DNA of 6,844 bases, from assembly GCA_023253295.1 (NCBI GenBank), contig JALRGZ010000196.1, positions 1 through 6,844 of the forward strand. The letters are read 5' to 3'. This document shows positions 1 to 6,081 of the stretch, one piece after another. The position numbers and the translations under genes were made by a program. The DNA is from Flavobacterium sp. Its GTDB lineage: Bacteria; Bacteroidota; Bacteroidia; Flavobacteriales; Flavobacteriaceae. Under the pieces are notes generated by a model. That model worked only from the letters and a program-made list of their open reading frames with translations, did no database searches and was not told the DNA's origin. The stretch's first letter is position 1. Every line of letters begins with the position of its first letter.

Positions 1-82
1 GCTTACTAAAATATGAAAAAATAAAAGTACTATGTCATTTGCCTAAAAAATAATCCGATTTTATCCTTAACTAATTATTATT

Positions 83-90
83 TATCTTTG
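83..90 (+). promoter_or_regulatory. Candidate -7 promoter box (TATCTTTG) for the AraC-family gene
   Basis: TATCTTTG matches the Bacteroidota sigma-factor -7 consensus TAnnTTTG exactly. It ends only 7 bases before the ATG at 98, so transcription would start within a few bases of the start codon and the message would have almost no leader. No convincing TTTG -33 box lies at the usual 17-23 base spacing; the nearest TTTG (38-41) is too far away. An 8-base degenerate match in AT-rich DNA can arise by chance. Confidence 0.45.
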
Positions 91-97
91 GCAACTT

Positions 98-964
98 ATG
101 AAAATTGAAAAAACCAAAATTTCATCTTACTTAAACAGTGCTATTTCTGTTCATACCAGAGAGGAAACTTTCTTTCAGGCTCCTTTTCATTCTCATCCCG
201 AATTGGAATTAGTTTATGTAAATGAAAGCTTTGGAAAAAGAATAATTGGTAATTCTGTAGATAATTTTGAACCTGGAGATATGGTTTTCCTTGGTTCTGA
301 TATACCACATGTATGGCTAAATGACGAGATGTACTATCAAAACATCAACAAACTTAAAGCAAAATCTATTGTTGTATATTTTAATAAAGATATTTTTGGC
401 CCTGCATTTTACGAAATGAAAGAGGCAAAAAGAATCAATTCCCTTTTTGAAAAAGCTAAAAAAGGACTTTCGATTACAGGAAAAACCAATCGTCTAATTG
501 CTGAAAAATTAGAAGTTTTAGTCACTAAAAAAGACTTTGAAGTCATTATTGGTTTATTCGAAATTCTTTCTCTTCTTTCCGAAAGTACTGATTACAATAA
601 AATCAATATTGAAGCATATACCCCAAATAACGATACTATTAAAAAAGACCGTTTATCAGATGTATTTCAATTCATTAAAGACAATTACAAAAAGGAAATA
701 TCTCTAGACGAAGTGGCACAAATTGCTAATCTGACCCCTACTTCTTTTTGCCGTATGTTCAAAGCCAAAACTAAAAAGAATTTTGTTGAATACTTAAACG
801 AAATACGTATTTCGAATGCCTGCAAACATCTTATTGAAACCGACATGAGTGTTTCTGAAATTGCCTATGAATGTGGTTACAAAACAGTGTCTAATTTCAA
901 CAAGCTATTTAAAAAAAATACAGGAAGTACACCAAAAGAATACAAAAACAAAATTACCCGCTAA
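98..964 (+). CDS. AraC-family transcriptional regulator with N-terminal cupin sensor domain
   Basis: This is a 288-residue cytoplasmic DNA-binding regulator of the usual AraC-family length. The N-terminal half has a cupin-like ligand pocket: an HSHPE motif at residues 31-35, and a second motif with G60-D61 and the run PHVWLN at 70-75, which fits the cupin H(X)3N pattern. The C-terminal AraC DNA-binding domain (about 185-285) holds two helix-turn-helix units, near 201-223 and 251-273, ending in the family signature FNKLFKKNTGSTPKEYK. The start at 98 gives a complete cupin domain, and a TAnnTTTG box lies just upstream. No Shine-Dalgarno sequence is present, as is common in this phylum. Cupin-AraC proteins usually sense small molecules, often sugars, but the ligand cannot be read here. 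It converges on the receptor gene with a 4-base gap. Control of the neighbouring glycosidase-receptor unit is inferred from position only; an unseen gene left of the window is an equally possible target. Confidence 0.93.
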   Translation: MKIEKTKISSYLNSAISVHTREETFFQAPFHSHPELELVYVNESFGKRIIGNSVDNFEPGDMVFLGSDIPHVWLNDEMYYQNINKLKAKSIVVYFNKDIFGPAFYEMKEAKRINSLFEKAKKGLSITGKTNRLIAEKLEVLVTKKDFEVIIGLFEILSLLSESTDYNKINIEAYTPNNDTIKKDRLSDVFQFIKDNYKKEISLDEVAQIANLTPTSFCRMFKAKTKKNFVEYLNEIRISNACKHLIETDMSVSEIAYECGYKTVSNFNKLFKKNTGSTPKEYKNKITR

Positions 965-968
965 GCAT

Positions 969-3068
969 TTAATTTAAACCATAAGTCACATTAAAACCAC
1001 CATAATAATTAACCGGATTTCCCGGGTAAAAATATCTCGCCGGAGCACTTCCAAAACCAACAGCATTAGGCAAAACACTCGAAGCATACTTCTCATCTAA
1101 AAGATTTTGAATACCTGTATAAAATTCCATTCTTAACTTTTTAAGAATCACAAACGAATATTGTGCTTTAGCATCCAATAACTGATAAGGATCGGTTTCT
1201 TTTGAATTAGCATCATTCAAAAACATTTTACCCGTTAGACGATAAGACGTATTAAAATTAAACCCTGAATCAGTACTCAGATTAAACCCCAAATTAAATT
1301 GAGTGTTAGGCATAGCCGGTAAAAATTTTCCCGAATAATCAACACCACTATCTACAAAGTCTTTAAACTTAAATCGATTAATTGTACCCGAAAAATAAGG
1401 ATTCAACTGCATTCCTAAAAACCTTTCTGATTGGTAATTCAGTAAAAATTCTACTCCTTTATGTAAACTCTTACCCGCATTAATCCCAACATACTGATCT
1501 TCCGCTATACGACGAGCCACTAACAAATCATGAACCGGAGTAACATACAAAATAAGTTCAGTATACAGTTTCCTTTTCAGGAAATTACCTTTGAACCCTA
1601 TTTCATAATTCATTCCTTTTTCTGATTTCAAATTGGTGTTAAATTGCCCATCAGCAGTCAAAGTTTCAGCTACTGAAGGTATCGAAAAACCTTTGCTAAC
1701 AGAAAAATAAATATTTTTAAATGCTCCTACTTTATACAAAAGTGCCAATCTGGAGGACAGGACATTTCCAAAAGTATATTGCTCATCTGAATTATTTCCT
1801 GTCTGAAAAACATCTTTTTGATTATAATGGGTACTATTAAAAGCCAGACCTGATTCTAAATGAAAACTATTTGAAAGTTTTGTTTCCATTTGTACAAATC
1901 CATTCCAATAACCTCTTTTTTGCTCTGTTTCACTAAATTGATCTCCCTGAATGCTTCCTTGACCAGGATATGATTGGTATAAATTTTTAAAAAGTGAAAA
2001 AGAGTAATTTTCGAATAACATTTCCATGCCTACACTTATGATGTTTGGCACAGAAAATAACGAACTCTCAAAATTTAATTTAGAACGAAAACCTGCACTT
2101 CTGGTTTGATCTGACAAAATATCAAAAGGTCTGGGCTCATATCCATTTTTAAAGGTTGCAAAAACACTGGAATTCCATGACAAATTTGCCGAAAACTGAT
2201 GTTCATAACCTAAACCGGCAATTAGCTTATCATAAGATTCAAATCCTCTCGCAGCAAGCCAGCTAGACGCAGCTGATTTAGGATTAGTTTTAAAAGCCGT
2301 TTCACTAATGGAACTCGGAATATATGCTTTTAATCGGGTAACAATTCCGAAAAATGAAAGCGAACTATTTTCAGAAAGTACTTGTTTCCCAAATAAATTC
2401 AAAGATTGACGATCATACTTACTATTTGCTCTGTAGCCTTCCTGTTGTAAATTAGTATAATTAGCAAAAACAGATGATTTTGAATCATTATATAAAGCTG
2501 AAAATGTTTGTTTTTCTAACCCAAAACTTCCAAAAGTTGTTCCTGATTTCCCATAAGAAACAAGATTATTTAATTGTTTTGCTTTCAGGCTAATTACACC
2601 ACCTAGTCCAGCACCGAAACTTGTAGCATTGGGTCCTTTTATAATTTCGATTCCTCCTAAAGCTTCTAAATCTATATCCTCTAAAACCGTTTCTCCTTCA
2701 GCACTCGAGAGCGGAATACCTTCAAAATAAGCTTTGATTTTACTCGTCCCATATTGCGTTCTGGAACCAATACCTCTAATAGTAATTCTATTTGTATTCA
2801 ACGTTCCCTGCTGCATGAATACTCCTGAAATTTTATTTAAAACAGGAGTTAAAATGACTCCGTCAGACTGATTAATCTCTTTTTCAGTAATAACAGAAAC
2901 TGCTGCCGCAGATTGCATAACTGAATTTTGAATAGGTATATTCGTCAAAACCAATTCGGAGAGTGAAAGTGTATCTTTTTTTATTTGTCCGAAAGTGTAA
3001 TTACAGATAAACAAAAACAAATAACCAATTAAATTGAAATACTTTTTTTTCTTCAGAGTTGAGATCAT
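969..3068 (-). CDS. TonB-dependent outer-membrane receptor, FecA-like (no SusC-type extension)
   Basis: This 699-residue protein is an outer-membrane beta-barrel for energized uptake of a ligand through TonB-ExbBD. A signal peptide is evident: lysines at 6-9, a hydrophobic stretch at about 11-26, and likely cleavage near G27-Q28. A TonB-box-like segment (DTLSLSELVLT, 32-42) follows. The plug domain spans about 48-165 and includes ITIRGIGSRTQYG (95-107), the YFEGIPL strand (114-120) and IEIIKGPNATSFGAGLGGVI (140-159). The rest is the barrel, with the late conserved motifs YFSVSKGFSIPSVAETL (454-470) and GIQNLLDEKYASSV (652-665). The length fits ferric-siderophore/FecA-class receptors. The N-terminal carboxypeptidase-regulatory-like domain of SusC proteins is absent, and no susD follows. 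The gene starts 34 bases after the glycosidase gene with no clear promoter or terminator between, so co-transcription is likely. The substrate is unknown: a ferric complex, vitamin-like compound or oligosaccharide are all possible. Confidence 0.93.
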   Translation of the reverse strand: MISTLKKKKYFNLIGYLFLFICNYTFGQIKKDTLSLSELVLTNIPIQNSVMQSAAAVSVITEKEINQSDGVILTPVLNKISGVFMQQGTLNTNRITIRGIGSRTQYGTSKIKAYFEGIPLSSAEGETVLEDIDLEALGGIEIIKGPNATSFGAGLGGVISLKAKQLNNLVSYGKSGTTFGSFGLEKQTFSALYNDSKSSVFANYTNLQQEGYRANSKYDRQSLNLFGKQVLSENSSLSFFGIVTRLKAYIPSSISETAFKTNPKSAASSWLAARGFESYDKLIAGLGYEHQFSANLSWNSSVFATFKNGYEPRPFDILSDQTRSAGFRSKLNFESSLFSVPNIISVGMEMLFENYSFSLFKNLYQSYPGQGSIQGDQFSETEQKRGYWNGFVQMETKLSNSFHLESGLAFNSTHYNQKDVFQTGNNSDEQYTFGNVLSSRLALLYKVGAFKNIYFSVSKGFSIPSVAETLTADGQFNTNLKSEKGMNYEIGFKGNFLKRKLYTELILYVTPVHDLLVARRIAEDQYVGINAGKSLHKGVEFLLNYQSERFLGMQLNPYFSGTINRFKFKDFVDSGVDYSGKFLPAMPNTQFNLGFNLSTDSGFNFNTSYRLTGKMFLNDANSKETDPYQLLDAKAQYSFVILKKLRMEFYTGIQNLLDEKYASSVLPNAVGFGSAPARYFYPGNPVNYYGGFNVTYGLN

Positions 3069-3102
3069 ATAACGGAATCTAAGTATTTATAATTCTATAG
3101 TA

Positions 3103-4794
3103 TTAGTTCCAATCCAATCTTATTAAAGCAACTGCCTGACGCTTTAAAACTACCGGCACCTTTAATGTATTTGATTTTACGGTTACTTTTTTATTCAAAA
3201 CTGATTCTAATTTTCCTGATTTTTCCAAAACAGCAATTTGTTCCTTACTTGGATTTTGAGGCGAACCCATTTTTTTCCAAACCTCGTAAGAATTAGAATG
3301 ATCCTGATCTATAAGATAAATTTCTAAATTGGCTTTCTTTGATGGAGTATTTGCTAATACTACTTGTACCTCCTCGGCTTCTCCTGGTTCGTCTTTATCA
3401 TGATAATTCCATACCATCACAGCAGTTGATTTTGAATTTGTCGTTGCTAATGCTCCAATATCAGATTGTGTATCACGGATACTTTTTTGCATAACAGATT
3501 CCAATGTATACATTCGATTACTAACTGCATCAATCCTGTTTCCTGTCATCATTCCAAACATCCTAAAAACATTCAAAACCGGTTTATCAACACCATTAGT
3601 AGCCAAATCTCTAAATCCATAAAACCAAGGTTGGTTTTCAAATTCAAAAGACCAGGAAACGGCTCCTAAAAAATTAGCTTTTGTTGCATCGGCTAACAAA
3701 TACTTTCGGGCAAATGAAGCCGCCGTATAAGACGAATACATGGTTCCGTTTCGATAAGCATTTTCGGGATTAGTAGCCATTCCACAGGCAGCACAACCTT
3801 CAGGGTCTGACTCACCAATAATAACTGGTAAATGCTTAGTTTCCGGATAAGACATTGCAATTGCAAAACCTTTTTTAATATCTCTCAATTGAGGCGCCAT
3901 ATCCATGATAACGGTTCCATCAACTAATCTGGGATGACCTTTAGCATGAAAAAGAATTGCTTCTAATGGGCTCCCTGTCTGACCGGTTGCATAGTTTTTC
4001 CCTGAAATACAATGTTTAATAAAATTATTCATCCATTCCGTTGCTCCTTTACCCGAAGTTCCGGCCACATTCATCCCTCCAATTTTAGCCGTTGGCAAAG
4101 CTCTTTTCAAACCGTCTGCCGCATAATCATAAAGTTTAAAAAATTCTTCCTGAGAAGCTTTCCAATAATAACCATTAGCCTCATTCCAAACTTCCCAATA
4201 CCAACTTTCTACTTCTTCTTTACCATAACGCTCTACAGAATGCTTCACCCATTCATAAACTAAATTACGCCACTTATCATAATCTTTGGGAGGATATGCC
4301 CAACCTGTAATAATATCTGTATAAGGATCACCCGGTTTCCAATAATGCCTATAAGGAGTAGGATGCGTCGATAATGCTTCGGGCATAAAACCAATTTGTG
4401 CTAACGGTTTCATTCCTCTGTTTACATAAGTATCAAATATACTATCTACAATTTTCCAATTATAAACAGGATTGCCATTTTCATCTTCTGTATAAGCATT
4501 AGTTGAACCCCATTTTAAAGCCGCACTACCATCTCCACTCACAAGCAAACTATGTGTTCTGACATATACAGGCACAGAACTTAGCTGAGCAATTTCAGAC
4601 AGTAATTTTTTACCATCTTTCATATAAGTATAATTAGGTTCATCATAACCAAACCATGCCCAAACTGGCTTCATTGGAGCAATCTCTTTTTTCAGATTAA
4701 CATTTACAATTGCCTGATTCTCTTTTGAAATTTGTCCTTGAATAGTCAACGAAATAAATAGAGCCACAATTAAGTGATAGAGTAATTTTCGCAT
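3103..4794 (-). CDS. Secreted glycoside hydrolase family 39 enzyme, probable beta-xylosidase
   Basis: This 563-residue enzyme most likely removes terminal xylose or a related sugar from oligosaccharides in the periplasm or at the cell surface. A signal peptide covers about residues 1-20 (MRKLL, then a hydrophobic core, cleavage near G20-Q21); there is no lipobox cysteine. The clan GH-A (beta/alpha)8 barrel spans about 40-420. The run WYWEVWNEAN (198-207) carries the expected acid/base E205. The segment PVIIGESDPEG (323-333) carries the probable nucleophile E328. A C-terminal beta-sandwich-like region (about 455-563) contains DHSNSYEVWKKMGSPQ (498-513), a run I recall from GH39 beta-xylosidases. 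Known GH39 activities include beta-xylosidase, alpha-L-iduronidase and arabinosidase, so the substrate is not proven. A CAAC pair (C334, C337) sits just after the nucleophile and could form a disulfide. The gene is probably first in an operon with the TonB-dependent receptor. Confidence 0.88.
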   Translation of the reverse strand: MRKLLYHLIVALFISLTIQGQISKENQAIVNVNLKKEIAPMKPVWAWFGYDEPNYTYMKDGKKLLSEIAQLSSVPVYVRTHSLLVSGDGSAALKWGSTNAYTEDENGNPVYNWKIVDSIFDTYVNRGMKPLAQIGFMPEALSTHPTPYRHYWKPGDPYTDIITGWAYPPKDYDKWRNLVYEWVKHSVERYGKEEVESWYWEVWNEANGYYWKASQEEFFKLYDYAADGLKRALPTAKIGGMNVAGTSGKGATEWMNNFIKHCISGKNYATGQTGSPLEAILFHAKGHPRLVDGTVIMDMAPQLRDIKKGFAIAMSYPETKHLPVIIGESDPEGCAACGMATNPENAYRNGTMYSSYTAASFARKYLLADATKANFLGAVSWSFEFENQPWFYGFRDLATNGVDKPVLNVFRMFGMMTGNRIDAVSNRMYTLESVMQKSIRDTQSDIGALATTNSKSTAVMVWNYHDKDEPGEAEEVQVVLANTPSKKANLEIYLIDQDHSNSYEVWKKMGSPQNPSKEQIAVLEKSGKLESVLNKKVTVKSNTLKVPVVLKRQAVALIRLDWN

Positions 4795-4800
4795 AGTTCT

Positions 4801-4815
4801 GTTTGGTTTTGGTTT
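4801..4815 (-). repeat. Short CCAAA-type tandem repeat in the leader of the glycosidase gene
   Basis: Read on the minus strand this is AAACCAAAACCAAAC, two spaced CCAAA units ending 6 bases before the ATG at 4794. It falls between the candidate promoter and the start codon, in the expected untranslated leader. It could be an A-rich translation-enhancing leader, as seen in Bacteroidota that lack Shine-Dalgarno sites, or a small regulator-binding site. It could also be simple low-complexity sequence. Confidence 0.3.
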
Positions 4816-4824
4816 AATAGCTAA

Positions 4825-4857
4825 CTAAAATAACACTTTTCAATTTATTTTAACAAA
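4825..4857 (-). promoter_or_regulatory. Candidate promoter for the glycosidase-receptor operon
   Basis: On the minus strand a TTTG (4857-4854) is followed after 21 bases by TATTTTAG (4832-4825). This is the Bacteroidota -33/-7 arrangement, with one mismatch to TAnnTTTG and spacing inside the usual range. The -7 box ends 30 bases before the ATG at 4794, a reasonable leader length. The site lies downstream of the terminator of the preceding gene, where a new promoter is needed. The mismatch and the AT-rich background keep confidence modest. Confidence 0.38.
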
Positions 4858-4917
4858 AGCTTCAGCCTATTTAAAATTTCAACTTCTCATTATTTAAGAA
4901 TTGCTATTACCTAAAAC

Positions 4918-4948
4918 AAAAAAACTCCGGATTTCTCCAGAGTTTTTT
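4918..4948 (-). terminator. Rho-independent terminator downstream of the CBS-family gene
   Basis: An inverted repeat has the core CTC-C-GGA / TCC-A-GAG around a TTTC loop, with one internal mismatch. It is flanked by seven A residues (4918-4924) on one side and six T residues (4943-4948) on the other. Read on the minus strand it gives a GC-containing hairpin followed by a T-run, beginning about 21 bases after the stop codon at 4970. The flanking A and T runs also extend the stem and would let it work in both directions. It separates this gene from the glycosidase-receptor operon. Confidence 0.85.
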
Positions 4949-4969
4949 GTTATCAATAAAATTGAAAAT

Positions 4970-6010
4970 CTATTTTATAAGCTCAATTTTTTGTTCGTCT
5001 TCTTCATTGATGCTATCAAAAAATCCTTGTTCATTCATCCATTCGTCACTGAATACTTTACTCATATAACGAGAACCATGATCAGGAAAAATAGCAATTA
5101 CATTACTGTTTTTATCAAATTCTCCTTCTTCAGCATATTGTTTAATAGCTTGTAAAACAGCTCCTGAAGTATAACCTACAAATAAACCTTCTTTTCTGGT
5201 AATTTCTCTAGCTGAGTGTGCACTTTCTTCATCAGTAACTTTCATAAATTTGTCAATTACGTCAAAATCAGTAGCAGATGGAATTAGATTTTTCCCCAAA
5301 CCTTCTATACGGTAAGGATAAATTTCTTCGGCATCAAATTCTCTGGTTTCATGGTATTTTTTTAATACCGAACCAAAAGCATCAACACCTAAAATTTTAA
5401 TGTTTGGATTTTGCTCTTTTAAGTATTTAGCAGTACCTGAAATTGTACCACCAGTTCCACTACAAGCTACGAGGTGTGTAATTTTACCATTTGTTTGTTT
5501 CCAAATTTCTGGGCCTGTAGAGTTATAATGTGCATCAATATTTAATTCATTAAAATACTGATTAATGTAAACTGATCCTTTAGTTTCTTCATGCAATCTT
5601 TTAGCAACACTGTAGTATGAACGTTCGTCATCTGCAGAAACGTGAGCCGGACATACATAAACCTTTGCTCCCATACTACGAAGCATGTCGATTTTATCTT
5701 TTGATGATTTAGAACTAACCGCTAAAATGCAATTATACCCTTTTATAATACTTACCATCGCTAAACTAAAACCGGTATTACCAGATGTAGTTTCAATGAT
5801 AGTGTCTCCAGGAGATAAAATACCTTTTTTTTCTGCTTCTTCAATAATGTATAAAGCAATCCTATCTTTTGAGGAATGTCCCGGATTAAAAGCTTCTACC
5901 TTAGCATAGAAATTACCTTCTAATTGTTCGGTGACTTTGTTTATCTTGATAAGAGGAGTGTTCCCTATCAGTTCTAAAACATTATTATAAGCATTTATTT
6001 CTTCTTTCAT
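4970..6010 (-). CDS. PLP-dependent cystathionine beta-synthase / cysteine synthase family protein
   Basis: This 346-residue cytoplasmic enzyme of sulfur amino acid metabolism has the fold-type II PLP pattern. It would join a serine or O-acetylserine unit to sulfide or homocysteine. The PLP lysine is K48 in NPGHSSKDRI (42-51). The substrate loop is TSGNTG (75-80), the phosphate-binding loop is GTGGT (185-189), and the pyridine-nitrogen contact is expected at T281 or S282 in GYTSGA. The C-terminal run IAIFPDHGSRYMSKVFSDEW (305-324) resembles cystathionine beta-synthases more than CysK or CysM. The C-terminal regulatory CBS-domain pair of animal enzymes is missing, leaving only the catalytic core and a short acidic tail. 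The start at 6010 lies just before the conserved NNVLELIGNTPL; the seven bases before it are all T, with no Shine-Dalgarno sequence. The gene has its own strong terminator and a candidate promoter. Cystathionine and cysteine synthase activity cannot be told apart from sequence alone. Confidence 0.9.
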   Translation of the reverse strand: MKEEINAYNNVLELIGNTPLIKINKVTEQLEGNFYAKVEAFNPGHSSKDRIALYIIEEAEKKGILSPGDTIIETTSGNTGFSLAMVSIIKGYNCILAVSSKSSKDKIDMLRSMGAKVYVCPAHVSADDERSYYSVAKRLHEETKGSVYINQYFNELNIDAHYNSTGPEIWKQTNGKITHLVACSGTGGTISGTAKYLKEQNPNIKILGVDAFGSVLKKYHETREFDAEEIYPYRIEGLGKNLIPSATDFDVIDKFMKVTDEESAHSAREITRKEGLFVGYTSGAVLQAIKQYAEEGEFDKNSNVIAIFPDHGSRYMSKVFSDEWMNEQGFFDSINEEDEQKIELIK

Positions 6011-6058
6011 AAAAAAATAGTTAATCGAGATTAAGTTTTATTTAACCTGGATACGCCG

Positions 6059-6066
6059 CAAATTTA
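6059..6066 (-). promoter_or_regulatory. Candidate -7 promoter box (TAAATTTG) for the CBS-family gene
   Basis: On the minus strand TAAATTTG matches TAnnTTTG exactly and ends 48 bases before the ATG at 6010. It lies in the 71-base gap after the peptidase stop codon. No good TTTG -33 box is at the expected distance; a TTG lies 23 bases upstream, inside the end of the peptidase gene. The box suggests the gene can be transcribed independently of the peptidase gene. Confidence 0.42.
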
Positions 6067-6081
6067 ACAAAAAAAAACTAA

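Noticed and set aside
1012..1030. CCGG...CCGG inverted repeat with a CCCGGG palindrome near the end of the receptor gene
   Set aside because: It lies within conserved receptor coding sequence (the GNPVN region) and has no following T-run; explained by the codons.
3466..3669. Plus-strand open frame of 67 codons inside the glycosidase gene
   Set aside because: It lies entirely antisense to a well-supported GH39 gene, and its translation has no recognizable domain.
4012..4263. Plus-strand open frame of 83 codons inside the glycosidase gene
   Set aside because: It is antisense to the catalytic region of the GH39 gene; its Phe/Ile-rich translation looks like a reverse-frame artefact.
969..4794. 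A classical SusC/SusD polysaccharide utilization locus
   Set aside because: No SusD-like lipoprotein gene is present, and the receptor lacks the N-terminal SusC-type extension.
4901..5155. Plus-strand open frame of 84 codons over the terminator and the end of the CBS-family gene
   Set aside because: It runs through the terminator hairpin and antisense to conserved enzyme sequence, with no credible protein features.
5685..5909. Plus-strand open frame of 74 codons inside the CBS-family gene
   Set aside because: It is antisense to the PLP-lysine and TSGNTG regions of the enzyme; a shadow frame.
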